In this document: piece by piece, positions 37,256-45,976 of the stretch
How positions within the stretch are numbered: position 1 is the first letter of the stretch
How the letters are laid out: every line of letters starts with the position of its first letter
Source of the DNA: Methylophaga sp. 41_12_T18
GTDB lineage: Bacteria; Pseudomonadota; Gammaproteobacteria; Nitrosococcales; Methylophagaceae
Assembly (NCBI GenBank): GCA_002163115.1
Contig: MAAI01000043.1
Coordinates: 1-64,000 of the forward strand
Length of the DNA: 64,000 nt
Reading direction: 5' to 3'
The notes under the pieces: generated by a model
Told to the model about the DNA's origin: nothing
The model's database searches: none
The model's input: the letters and a program-made list of their open reading frames with translations, nothing else
Made by a program: the position numbers and the translations under genes

Positions 37256-38056
37256 TTATTTGTATAGGGATGAAAAATGAACAGCAACATTGTATTCCCC
37301 CCCCCACAAAACGATCAGTCGATGAGAGTAATTAATATTCTTAACAGCTCCAATCAACAGGTAGATACATGCCACCGCCCAGCCAATATTAATCAATACA
37401 TTTCCATACTGCTTTTGTGACATATTTAACTTAGGGATGCCATTGAATAGATAAATAGCCACAAGTGCTAACAACATAAATGGCCAGTAAGCAGCCTGAT
37501 TATCCAACTTAAATAAAAAATAACCAAAATACACAAAAATAAACGAGTTAAATGCATTATCAATGGCTAAAGGCAACTGAATATAAAAACTAACGATGAA
37601 ACTGATAACAACTAATATCCACTGAAAAACTAATGGAATATTTGACTTGAGCATCAGATATGTCAATATCCGTGCAAAAAATAATGCCGGCAAGAACCAC
37701 AACACAAAAGCATAGCTTTCAATTAATGTATCCATATCCATCCAGATAAACACACCAGATAAAGCATTGCTAAACTCCAGAGACTCTCGATGAAGTAGTA
37801 GCCTTTTTATTGTCTCCAACATCAAGCCCATACAAGCAAATATAAAATATGGCACCATCAATCTTTTAAAGTCTTTCTCTAGAAACTGATCCACACTTAA
37901 ATCAGTTTTAATAAAAAAACCTGCCAACATGAAAAATAATGGCATATGCCAGGAAAAAATAAACGTACCTAAAGGTGAAGCAATATGCCCCATTATCACA
38001 GCAATAATGCCAACAAACTTTAGTGTATCAACCCATTCGAGCTTCACCTTGTTCAA
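37256..38056 (-). CDS. Acyltransferase 3 family O-acetyltransferase, truncated at a G9 tract (probable phase-off)
   Basis: Membrane acyltransferase resembling fucose 4-O-acetylases, expected to acetylate a sugar of the surface glycan. The start LEWVDTLKFVGIIAVIMGHI contains the conserved His24, and FSWHMPLFFMLAGFF the second motif. As written it is 266 residues and stops at 37256 soon after a run of nine G (37297-37305, residues 251-253). With eight G the frame continues as WGGNTMLLFIFHPYTNN and on through a last hydrophobic helix to a TGA at 37120, giving 311 residues, normal for the family and overlapping the next gene by 8 bases. Phase variation is the preferred reading; a homopolymer sequence error is the alternative. 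Confidence 0.88.
   Translation of the reverse strand: MNKVKLEWVDTLKFVGIIAVIMGHIASPLGTFIFSWHMPLFFMLAGFFIKTDLSVDQFLEKDFKRLMVPYFIFACMGLMLETIKRLLLHRESLEFSNALSGVFIWMDMDTLIESYAFVLWFLPALFFARILTYLMLKSNIPLVFQWILVVISFIVSFYIQLPLAIDNAFNSFIFVYFGYFLFKLDNQAAYWPFMLLALVAIYLFNGIPKLNMSQKQYGNVLINIGWAVACIYLLIGAVKNINYSHRLIVLWGGEYNVAVHFSSLYK
37297..37305 (-). repeat. G9 homopolymer (candidate contingency tract)
   Basis: Nine consecutive G on the coding strand inside the acyltransferase gene, in an AT-rich cluster where such a run is very unlikely by chance. Length change by one base moves the gene between a truncated and a full-length form. Confidence 0.9.
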
Positions 38057-38841
38057 TTTCTTAATTTCCTAAAAACTGCTGAAAGTGAAACTTTTAAAAA
38101 ATATTTAGAATAAATCCAGTACTTTATAAACTCCAAATGTATATCACTTGCAACATGGTTCTCTTGTTTAATTTTGTGGTATTCCTGAAATATTTTTAAG
38201 GTATTTCCATTACCAAGCCCATCATCTCTCCAGTTAGCCACCACATCTTCAACAAATTCAACCTCCGGGAAGTCGTCATATGCCCGCAACAAATGCTCGT
38301 AATCCATACAATAGGTGTTATTAACATCAAACAAGCCATATTTTTCAAAAAAACTACGCCTGGTAAATAAACCTTGGTGAGGAAGTGACATTCGATAAAG
38401 TAGTGATTTTTTATTAAAGGGCACCTGCTGTTTGGAAACGTATAGTTCATTGCCCGAGAGGTCTATTCTTCGTATTTTCCCACTAACAAAACTATTTGGA
38501 GAACTTAAACTTTTTTGAGCAATTTTAGTAAGGGCAGTATTATCAACAAAACCATCACCGTCGCCTTGAAAATTTATTAATTCTCCCGATGACAACTGAA
38601 TACCTTTATTGAACGCATCACTGATACCATTATCTTCCTCGCTCACCCAGTGAGCAATGACATGCTCATACTTCCTTATAATATCTAACGTACCATCCGT
38701 AGAACCACCATCAATAATGATATATTCCACATTACCATAATCCTGACTGATAATACTTTTTATCGTCTCGTCTAAAAACTGTTCGCCATTATATACCGCT
38801 GTAATAACAGTAATTAAAGGAAGATTACTAAATAAGATCAC
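38053..38841 (-). CDS. Glycosyltransferase family 2, WcaA-like
   Basis: GT-A transferase of 262 residues: LITVITAVYNGEQFLDETI, IIDGGSTDGT, and a metal-site region QGDGDGF in place of the usual DxDD form. Similar to the product of 34075-34833. Overlaps the acyltransferase start by 4 bases. The 115 bases upstream of it, before the next gene, show no further gene. Confidence 0.88.
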   Translation of the reverse strand: MILFSNLPLITVITAVYNGEQFLDETIKSIISQDYGNVEYIIIDGGSTDGTLDIIRKYEHVIAHWVSEEDNGISDAFNKGIQLSSGELINFQGDGDGFVDNTALTKIAQKSLSSPNSFVSGKIRRIDLSGNELYVSKQQVPFNKKSLLYRMSLPHQGLFTRRSFFEKYGLFDVNNTYCMDYEHLLRAYDDFPEVEFVEDVVANWRDDGLGNGNTLKIFQEYHKIKQENHVASDIHLEFIKYWIYSKYFLKVSLSAVFRKLRN

Positions 38842-38956
38842 CAGCCTTTACACCTTTCAAAAGAGAGCATGTCGGATAAGCAATAGTCCTTCACTTTTTA
38901 TAGTATTCTTTGGAGCAGAGCCTAACAGGCTAGCACTCTCTACCTCCCGTAAGATA

Positions 38957-40165
38957 CTAAACATTGCTACCCTCAATGACTTTCTCATACACATTAATAT
39001 ATTTTCTGACAACAACCTGGCTGTCAAACTCACGTAAAACTTTTTCCCTTGCCATTTGAGATAACTCTGAATAGTTATCTGCATCCAAAACAAATTTGAT
39101 ACCCTCAACTAGGTCATCAATATCAAACGGTTTAGCTAAGTAACCATTTCTTTTATGATCAATGATATCAAGCAAGCCCGTATGCCCGAAAGCAACGACT
39201 GGTACCCCACACGCCATGGCCTCACTAGCCGTTTGTCCAAAAGCCTCTTGACGGGAAGGCACAATCATTACATCAACAGCACTATATAAAGTAGCAAGGC
39301 TAATATCATCAGACAAGTTACCCATATAATGTATTTGACAGCCAATATTAGGAGGAGATTTAGGTCGCGTTGAGCCAAATACTACAAGTTCAGTATCATC
39401 TATTTTTAACTTTGACAGTGCATTTAAAAGCTCTTTAAAACCTTTCCGAGGGTCACTTTCTGCAGACATCGCACCAAAAAGGATTATTTTTTTACCTTTA
39501 GGTAAGTTCCAAGCCTCTCTAGAGTATTTTTTTTCTAAGGGCTTATATACTTCGGTATCAAGAGGGTTGGGCAAGCTTATAATGTTCTTATTGCCAAAAA
39601 TAGTACTCGTGCGTGCACATGTCTTCAGCCATTGACTCACCCCAATTACTGTCATGTTTTTTATTTTCAGATATGTATTTTTCTTTCTTCTTAATATCCT
39701 ATCATTCAACCATTTATGATAAGGACTAACTAGCAATTCATCATAATGCCAGCCCCCATTCAATGGCCACAGATCATGTAGACTCCATACTATAGGTGCA
39801 TTAATCTTAGCCAAATCTTCAATCCTCAACATGCCAGCATTAATCCAATGAAGATGAACGACATCTGGGTTAAGTTTATTGATTTTCTTTATTAATTTTC
39901 CAGACGGCAGCCATGAGTGGCTAAATAAGGCAGAAGCTTTACTTTTAGATAGCCGAAATGGGATAGAATCTAGCCTAGGTCTTAATGCATTTATTAGTTT
40001 ATCAATTTTTGAACATGGTCCTAGAACAGTGGAATCATCACTATCCTTATATTGTACTAACATTTTACTATCAATATTTTGAGTTAATAATGCTTGATGA
40101 AGACGGTAAGTCGCTCGGGCGGCCCCTCCCTGAATATCAAAGCTATTTACAATTAGAACTCTCAC
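38957..40165 (-). CDS. Glycosyltransferase family 4, WcaC-like
   Basis: GT-B transferase of 402 residues. N-terminal IQGGAARATYRLHQALL and HLHWINAGML with LHDLWPLNGGWHY; C-terminal EX7E motif EAFGQTASE. Shares these motifs with the product of 34830-36074, as if the GT2-GT4 module had been duplicated or both came from a related donor cluster. Overlaps the methyltransferase gene by 4 bases. Confidence 0.9.
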   Translation of the reverse strand: MRVLIVNSFDIQGGAARATYRLHQALLTQNIDSKMLVQYKDSDDSTVLGPCSKIDKLINALRPRLDSIPFRLSKSKASALFSHSWLPSGKLIKKINKLNPDVVHLHWINAGMLRIEDLAKINAPIVWSLHDLWPLNGGWHYDELLVSPYHKWLNDRILRRKKNTYLKIKNMTVIGVSQWLKTCARTSTIFGNKNIISLPNPLDTEVYKPLEKKYSREAWNLPKGKKIILFGAMSAESDPRKGFKELLNALSKLKIDDTELVVFGSTRPKSPPNIGCQIHYMGNLSDDISLATLYSAVDVMIVPSRQEAFGQTASEAMACGVPVVAFGHTGLLDIIDHKRNGYLAKPFDIDDLVEGIKFVLDADNYSELSQMAREKVLREFDSQVVVRKYINVYEKVIEGSNV

Positions 40166-40971
40166 TTAGTCGCTTCAATATAAAGGGAATGGATTCCTTT
40201 ATATGGAGTACCATCACTATTACAGTCCAAGTTAAATGAATTAAAACTGTTAATTTGGCTGGTATTAAAAGTTTTGACCAAAATATTATTAAACCCAGCT
40301 TCTTGTAAGAGCTTTGACAAAGAGTATTTGTCGTACATCCACTTGTGCTTTTCACCAATATTCGTTTTAACAATCATACTTTTCCTAATATTTTTAGGAA
40401 TTAATAACTGAATGCAATGCAAATACAAATATAATATTCTATTTTTAACTTTATTAAATGTGACAGTTCTTTTATGTTTACATGCAGTATTCTCTTTTAA
40501 CAGACTCTCACCCGTTCTATGTGAAATATAGTCCACTAAATACATATCCTTTTCATTAGTGACTTTATCGAACATTCTTTGCATGTAACCACCTGCAACA
40601 TCTCGAGTTAGTTGATCAAGAAGTTCAACGGTAATCCATTCATACTTTCTAATGTTATCACTATCCCCAATCCCATCAAGAACAGTGAGGTATTCTCTGC
40701 ATACGTTCTCTAAATCAGGTACTACAATTCTTACTACACCCTTTTCTTTTAGAACCCGATACATCTCACCAACAATATTTTCACCATCACTTATTGATAA
40801 GTGCTCTAGAAAGTGGCTGCTATATACTCCATCCATTAAGCCATCATCGAATGGAAGCCCCTCAAGTAAGTTAGCTTGACGTACCTTTGATGAATCAGAA
40901 TGAAAATCTATATTTATCCAATCATCATGGTACCGCCCCCCACACGCGACATTCAACATCTTCATGTCCAC
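40162..40971 (-). CDS. Class I SAM-dependent methyltransferase-like protein
   Basis: Predicted methyltransferase of 269 residues. Motif I is LNVACGGRYHDDWINID with the SAM-binding loop, followed by YSSHFLEHLS and VLKEKGVVRIVVPDLE, the usual order of class I enzymes in polysaccharide clusters. It may methylate a sugar of the repeat or cap the chain; the sequence does not decide. Start may be ATG 40971 or one of the next two ATG codons. Confidence 0.85.
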   Translation of the reverse strand: MDMKMLNVACGGRYHDDWINIDFHSDSSKVRQANLLEGLPFDDGLMDGVYSSHFLEHLSISDGENIVGEMYRVLKEKGVVRIVVPDLENVCREYLTVLDGIGDSDNIRKYEWITVELLDQLTRDVAGGYMQRMFDKVTNEKDMYLVDYISHRTGESLLKENTACKHKRTVTFNKVKNRILYLYLHCIQLLIPKNIRKSMIVKTNIGEKHKWMYDKYSLSKLLQEAGFNNILVKTFNTSQINSFNSFNLDCNSDGTPYKGIHSLYIEATK

Positions 40972-41864
40972 ACCCTCTTCAACTTACTAATTATTCGCAT
41001 AACTATAGTTTTCTTATTATTTTTATAAAAGAGCTTCAAGTAATCCATTGCTAATTTATCTTCTTGCAAAACATCAGTGAAAGTAATAAATCTGCTTTCT
41101 GTCTCATTGCTGATGTAAATATCATCAGTATCACAATGGCTCCCGCTAGCATCAAACCCTATATTATGAACATAAGTTCGAGTAGGATTTACACAAAGTC
41201 CACTTTGCTTAAAAATAGTTGCATACCAAAAGATTGCCCATGTGTTAATTTTCCCTTTTTTGTTAGCAATAACCTGACCAAAGAAGTTCTCGACACCATC
41301 CAAATTAAACGCTCTTGTTTCTTTTTTTGTAAAATCACTAATCACACCATCAATATCTTTATCGTAATACTGCCACCTATCAGCCCAGGTAGCCCAGCCC
41401 CAACAATTCATTAAACGCCACAAAAACATGTTAGTCAGCCAATCAGTAGGGAACGGATAATTCCAGCCACTTACATGCCAAACCTTAGGTTTATCTGCAT
41501 AAAACTCTAATGCATCATTCATAAAATTCAAAAAATATGGGCTAGTAACTAAATCATCTTCTAAGACAATAATTTTTCCATATTTATTAATTATGGTTGT
41601 TACTCCATCGATAATTGAGCTTGCAAGCCCCCAGTTTCTTTCTCTTTCAATAATTGTGATTTTATTAAAACCATTAATGGACTTAATATACCTTCGGACC
41701 TCATTAACGGATTGACTCGCCAGTTCATTTTTTGCAGCATCAGAGTAGATAAATAGCTCACTATCCTGTGCTAATTCATTTTTCGCTAAGGCTTCAATTG
41801 TTTGTTGAGTATGCCACGGACGGTTGTAAACAAATAGAACAATAGGGGCTAACTTTTTAACCAT
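40962..41864 (-). CDS. GT-A-fold glycosyltransferase, HlpA-like family
   Basis: About 300 residues. Start PIVLFVYNRPWHTQQTIEAL, metal-site region VLEDDLVTSPYFLNF and the aromatic NCWGWATWADRWQYYD are typical of a GT-A-like family often labelled sugar transferase or hemolytic protein HlpA-like. Likely a glycosyltransferase of the cluster; donor unknown. Overlaps the methyltransferase start by 10 bases and the small gene upstream by 8. Confidence 0.82.
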   Translation of the reverse strand: MVKKLAPIVLFVYNRPWHTQQTIEALAKNELAQDSELFIYSDAAKNELASQSVNEVRRYIKSINGFNKITIIERERNWGLASSIIDGVTTIINKYGKIIVLEDDLVTSPYFLNFMNDALEFYADKPKVWHVSGWNYPFPTDWLTNMFLWRLMNCWGWATWADRWQYYDKDIDGVISDFTKKETRAFNLDGVENFFGQVIANKKGKINTWAIFWYATIFKQSGLCVNPTRTYVHNIGFDASGSHCDTDDIYISNETESRFITFTDVLQEDKLAMDYLKLFYKNNKKTIVMRIISKLKRVWT

Positions 41865-42006
41865 TCTTATAATCCGTGAATATTACGATATATAAATCAT
41901 CATCAACTTTACCCAAAATATCTAGAATACCCATCACACGGTTTCGAATACTTAATAACGCTAATGATAAATCGATATGATCTGATCCTGCTATTTTTAC
42001 CTTCAT
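41857..42006 (-). CDS. Small hypothetical protein in the polysaccharide cluster
   Basis: A 49-residue frame starting MKVKIAGSDHIDLSLALL. Its ATG overlaps the stop of the fucosyltransferase (ATGA), AAGG lies 5 bases upstream, and its end overlaps the next glycosyltransferase start by 8 bases, so it fits the tightly packed operon and fills what would otherwise be a 140-base gap. No domain recognised. It could be a real small protein or a remnant that keeps translational coupling. Confidence 0.45.
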   Translation of the reverse strand: MKVKIAGSDHIDLSLALLSIRNRVMGILDILGKVDDDLYIVIFTDYKNG

Positions 42007-42860
42007 AACTGCCTTACGTCTATTGTAGCGCCCCATACAGGTTGAATACATGGATGCGACTCAGCTCTTTTTTTCCAGCCATACCAATACTTAGGAAATA
42101 TCATTAATTTTTTATCAACTGAAAGAAAAGCACCCCACCATGAAAAGCTACTATTTGAAACAACACCATAATCACATAAAGACATTATTGCTAAATCAGT
42201 TGCTAAGTTTTCCTTCGAGATATATTTATTTTTTATTTCACTAAAACAGTCTCGAACATAACTTGGGTCATCCGTTAGAAAAATATAAAAAGGATTTCTT
42301 ACTTTCCCCTCAACTAACTTCATAGCATCAAGAAAGTATTGTTTTGGCAATTCAATTCCGCGTTCACCCTGATATATTTCAGAAATATAATCCCCCCTTC
42401 GGACATGAATAAATACCTTTTCTTTTTGAGGTAGTAATTGCAGAATGTTTTTTGCTACTTTTACATGCTCACCTTTTAAACAAAAATCTACTTTTGCATT
42501 TTCAAATAACTTTTCTGACTGGAAAAATCCTGTTTTCACATAAGTAAAAGGTATAAATCCCTTCACCTCAGAAACCTCGGGGATTGGCTTGCCATCATCT
42601 CCTCTTAGCTGCTTAATACAGCCAATCACCTTAAAACGGACTAAAATAGTTAATATTTTAGAAATTAGCTTTCTATAAATAAATGAAGTTATTCTTGTTG
42701 TTGTTAGAAAAGTGAAATGTGGATTTCCAATATTAAAATACTTACTAAATTGAGTCATGTTGATACATAAGACTTTTTCACTAGTCTTTGCTCTAGTGTT
42801 TAGAAATGCATATTGAAAAGATTGATTTCCTAATCGGCCATCAGATATAAAAAAGAGCAT
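42003..42860 (-). CDS. Alpha-1,2-fucosyltransferase, GT11 family
   Basis: Transfers L-fucose from GDP-fucose. The 285 residues start with the GT11 motif GRLGNQSFQYAF (8-19), carry the GDP-fucose-binding HVRRGDY (152-158) and the late SNSSFSWWGAF. Gmd and Fcl, which make GDP-L-fucose, are encoded 3-5 kb upstream in the same cluster, so donor supply and use agree. The fucose may be the target of the acyltransferase at 37.3-38.1 kb (inference). Confidence 0.93.
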   Translation of the reverse strand: MLFFISDGRLGNQSFQYAFLNTRAKTSEKVLCINMTQFSKYFNIGNPHFTFLTTTRITSFIYRKLISKILTILVRFKVIGCIKQLRGDDGKPIPEVSEVKGFIPFTYVKTGFFQSEKLFENAKVDFCLKGEHVKVAKNILQLLPQKEKVFIHVRRGDYISEIYQGERGIELPKQYFLDAMKLVEGKVRNPFYIFLTDDPSYVRDCFSEIKNKYISKENLATDLAIMSLCDYGVVSNSSFSWWGAFLSVDKKLMIFPKYWYGWKKRAESHPCIQPVWGATIDVRQL

Positions 42861-42926
42861 TTAATTACTTCTTTAAGTTGACAATATAACTATCATGTAA
42901 GTATCGATGAGGGGAGTGGAAATCCA

Positions 42927-43592
42927 TTATGCAAGGTTCCGGACAGAGAGTAATTTCTTCAGTGAACTTTTGACGTCATTGAGGATATTAGACTTACTCT
43001 GTTCGCGCCACGCACTGGTAATACTTTGCTGAAGAAAACTTTTAAACTTACTCTCTATATTTTTAGAATATAAATAAATAACATCCTCGTATTCAACTAA
43101 ATCCCAGTCAGCAGGTATAACCTTTGTAATATCTGATAATGAAGGCCACTCTTTATAATCATGCGGCAGGGGAGGCGGAGCCAAAAACAGTCTCGCATCA
43201 TCAATTAAAATTACACAGTTTTTTTCATAATTAAAAATGATTTCTAACTCTTTTATAAGCGGGCATTCATCTGATTTTCCATATGTATCCCCTCCACTCC
43301 AGTGAGCATCAAGCCAAAATAGAATATTGTCATTATTCTCCAATATTCCATGTAAATGTGCTCTTGTATCGCCTTTTAGCATACTAACATTTGAATACTG
43401 TTTTAACTTTTCTTTTGCCTTTTCATACATTACTTCCGAGTTTTCAATGGTATAGACCTTACTGAAAATATTACTCATAACAGCAGCAGTACCACCTTGA
43501 TAGGTTCCACCTTCAACGAAGACATCCAGGTTCATGGTTACTTGTAAAAACTTCACTTCTTTTTCCGGAATACCAAAACTTACCGAGCCCAC
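42927..43592 (-). CDS. SAM methyltransferase-fold protein
   Basis: About 221 residues with a class I methyltransferase-like core: VFVEGGTYQGGTAAVMSNIF (motif I), YTIENSEVMYEKAKEKL, LFWLDAHWSGGDTYG and ILIDDARLF. The WLDAHWSG and IDDAR pattern resembles TylF/CmcI-type or FkbM-adjacent proteins. I prefer GTG 43592, seven bases after AGGAG; ATG 43598 would be only one base from it. Role in glycan modification inferred from place. Confidence 0.75.
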   Translation of the reverse strand: MGSVSFGIPEKEVKFLQVTMNLDVFVEGGTYQGGTAAVMSNIFSKVYTIENSEVMYEKAKEKLKQYSNVSMLKGDTRAHLHGILENNDNILFWLDAHWSGGDTYGKSDECPLIKELEIIFNYEKNCVILIDDARLFLAPPPLPHDYKEWPSLSDITKVIPADWDLVEYEDVIYLYSKNIESKFKSFLQQSITSAWREQSKSNILNDVKSSLKKLLSVRNLA

Positions 43593-43864
43593 TATCATTC
43601 TCCTTTCCAGTTATTCTAGCCTTACAGCCATTATATAAATCATATATTAAATTTACTCTTTGACGACATGCTGTAAAACTCAACTATCAATTCTCACTAT
43701 TATCACAAATAAAGACTTACCTATATTTGAGTGCCGAATTATTATCATGTCCCATAATATCAACTTCATTTATCTCTACTCGCTAATTTTACACTTTATT
43801 TGTAACGCTCACCCTTGTGATTTAAATCTAATACTGCAAATATCAGAAAACATAACTAGTACAT

Positions 43865-44634
43865 CTAACTCTTCTTCATCATATAAAACCCCGTTCCAAA
43901 CCCTTTCTGTGGTTCATAACTAGCAAACATCTCTGCTCCATAATGATACTTCTCTTCCAATAACTGAAAGCCTTCAAATAACTCCAGAATATAGTCTCTA
44001 GTAAAAGCTCTGTGTGCATTAAAATAAACTTTATTTTCACAGTCAACAGGAACACTAAACAACATCACCCCTCCAACCTTCAATACTCTCTTTAGCTCTT
44101 TGATGGCCTTTTCACTCCCATAAGGGTCTAACTCATCTCCATATCGTCCTAAACCTATATGCTCAACAACACATAACGAAGACAAAGTTTCTATAGAGTT
44201 ATCTTTGAAGGGCAGCTCCAATATAGAGCCTTTTTTGAAGAATAAGTTATCTAACTCTAACTCAATCGGTCTAATATCGATCATCGTAATTGGTGTGAAT
44301 TGAGATAAAATTCCCATTGTTTTCGCCGAACTCCCCACATCATAATGATGACTAGGCTTCAGGTCATACAAGTGTTTAGCCATCCAACTATCTTGAAAAA
44401 AATAAGTTGGTTCCAGTGGAGTATAAGTCAAATTATCATTTAAACAGGGAAACCACTCTATCCTTGGAAAGTTTTTATTTTCGAGGTGATTAGTAAATAC
44501 CTTAAACTCTCGTATTATCCAAATATATTGTTTAAGGGCCGCAATTGGTTTGAATCTAAAAAATACTACGCTTGCACAGCAAAATGCATAGATTGATCTT
44601 ATTACTTTATTTTTTTTAGTGCTACCTTAATCAA
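43865..44634 (-). CDS. DUF268 family protein, 5' end out of frame at an A8 tract
   Basis: Methyltransferase-like DUF268 protein: SSLCVVEHIGLGRYGDELDP and ELKRVLKVGGVMLFSVP are diagnostic. The uninterrupted frame with a usable start gives only 188 residues from TTG 44431, but coding-like sequence in the same frame extends upstream (RFKPIAALKQYIW, NFPRIEWFPCLNDN, matching the family N-terminus) to the end of the flippase gene with no ATG, GTG or TTG. Adding one A to a run of eight (44610-44617) joins it to a TTG at 44634 with GGAG eight bases upstream, overlapping the flippase stop; the product would be about 256 residues. Frameshift mutation, slippage control or sequence error. Confidence 0.72.
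44610..44617 (-). repeat. A8 homopolymer at the start of the DUF268 gene
   Basis: Eight A on the coding strand, a few codons after the inferred TTG start. One extra A would put the full gene in frame. Confidence 0.6.
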
Positions 44635-45967
44635 CTGTATTTCTCCCATTGAGTCTGATTTTTATTTTAAAACATGTGAATATACTTCTCACCTGTAAGA
44701 GCGCATTAGCTCTTGTTTTTACATAGCAAAGGTCAACTAAGAATATTGTTACAAAGAATGAACATATCGTAGCAATAACAGCCCCTTTTGCACCGTACTC
44801 ACTGATCCACATATAATTCAAAAAAATGTTTGTAATAGTCCCGAGGAGCATAGTTAGCATTGAAAATCTTACTAAGTTTTCTGTAATAATATAAGCACTC
44901 CGCGCAGTCCCCATGTTAGTGAAAAACAACCTTGAAACCATTAAAGAAAATATAATAGCAGCTGGTTGATATTCATCACCAAACAGTAAAACAATTAATT
45001 GCTCTGAAAAGAAAAAAAGAGGAACTGCTGTAATTAAAAATAGTAAAAAATTAAGCCTGTAAAAATTAAGTAGCCGATGCTTATAAATCTCGACTGAATT
45101 ACTCTTTGCATGCTGAATGGCAGGAAACAGTGAAGTTTTAAGCATCAATGGCAGAAAAGCTATAGCTTCAATTAAACGCAGTGCCACACTATAAAAACCA
45201 ACTTCATTAATACCCACCATCTCTTTCAGCATTATTTGATCAACCCTCGCTTGAATCATCAAAATAAGCCCACTAAATATTAACGGCCAAGAGTCGTGAA
45301 GCAGAGTTTTAGCCACTTGCCATTCAAAGCACCAATTAAACAGTTTTAATTGACTACTTTTATTATAAAAATAAAGTAAGCCTATCGCGAGGATTGCAGT
45401 ATCAAATACCATCACTAATGCAAAAGCTACTAAAGAAGCATTGTTTAAAATAAGTGAAATTTTAATAATACTTGAGATGGCCAAGCAAATAGTATTAGCT
45501 AGGGCAACATATTTAGAAAGTACTATTGATTGATAATAAAAATCGATTACATTAAAACTTTGAAAAATTGTCGATGATGCAATGATAAAAACTAGAAGGT
45601 TAGTGTATTGATCGTTACTAGTCATTTGAACCGCAACAGCTAATACTAGTAGAGTAACGATAGCTCCCAATAACTTTAAACCAAATGCCGTACCAAGCAA
45701 AACATCCCGTTTCACTTCACTTTTAACTAATTCACGAACAACTATGCCATCTAACCCCAGTGTAGCTATTGCAGTGAATAGAAAAACGAAACTTTGAGCA
45801 TAACTAAGCAAACCAAACTGTTCAGGACCTAAATACCTTGCCACCCATATCCCAACAAAAAGGCCAATAAACATCCGTAAAACTTTCTCAGCGAACAACC
45901 ATGAAGTATTGCTGAAATAACGCCTAATACCTTGATGTTGTTTAAGCTCTTTTAATTTTGACAGCAC
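44627..45967 (-). CDS. Wzx-type oligosaccharide flippase (second of two)
   Basis: Polysaccharide flippase of 446 residues with about 12 to 14 helices. The early WLFAEKVLRMFIGLFVGIWV and ARYLGPEQFGLLSYAQSF are typical of the RfbX/Wzx family. It follows fcl by 9 bases. With a different flippase at 32.7-34.0 kb, the cluster may have been assembled from two sources or export two glycans. Confidence 0.92.
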   Translation of the reverse strand: MLSKLKELKQHQGIRRYFSNTSWLFAEKVLRMFIGLFVGIWVARYLGPEQFGLLSYAQSFVFLFTAIATLGLDGIVVRELVKSEVKRDVLLGTAFGLKLLGAIVTLLVLAVAVQMTSNDQYTNLLVFIIASSTIFQSFNVIDFYYQSIVLSKYVALANTICLAISSIIKISLILNNASLVAFALVMVFDTAILAIGLLYFYNKSSQLKLFNWCFEWQVAKTLLHDSWPLIFSGLILMIQARVDQIMLKEMVGINEVGFYSVALRLIEAIAFLPLMLKTSLFPAIQHAKSNSVEIYKHRLLNFYRLNFLLFLITAVPLFFFSEQLIVLLFGDEYQPAAIIFSLMVSRLFFTNMGTARSAYIITENLVRFSMLTMLLGTITNIFLNYMWISEYGAKGAVIATICSFFVTIFLVDLCYVKTRANALLQVRSIFTCFKIKIRLNGRNTVD

Positions 45968-45976
45968 CTTGATTAT

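Noticed and set aside
43599-43864. A hidden gene in the 266-base gap between the methyltransferase-fold and DUF268 genes
   Set aside because: Both strands were read; only short frames without ribosome sites and without coding character appear.
43660-43923. Plus-strand 87-codon frame overlapping the DUF268 gene end
   Set aside because: Antisense to a recognised gene, low-complexity AT-rich composition and no ribosome site.
904-44634. Three frameshifts in the window (tolC-like, acyltransferase, DUF268) taken as one shared mechanism
   Set aside because: Only two sit at homopolymers, and sequence error cannot be excluded for any of them; they are reported separately.
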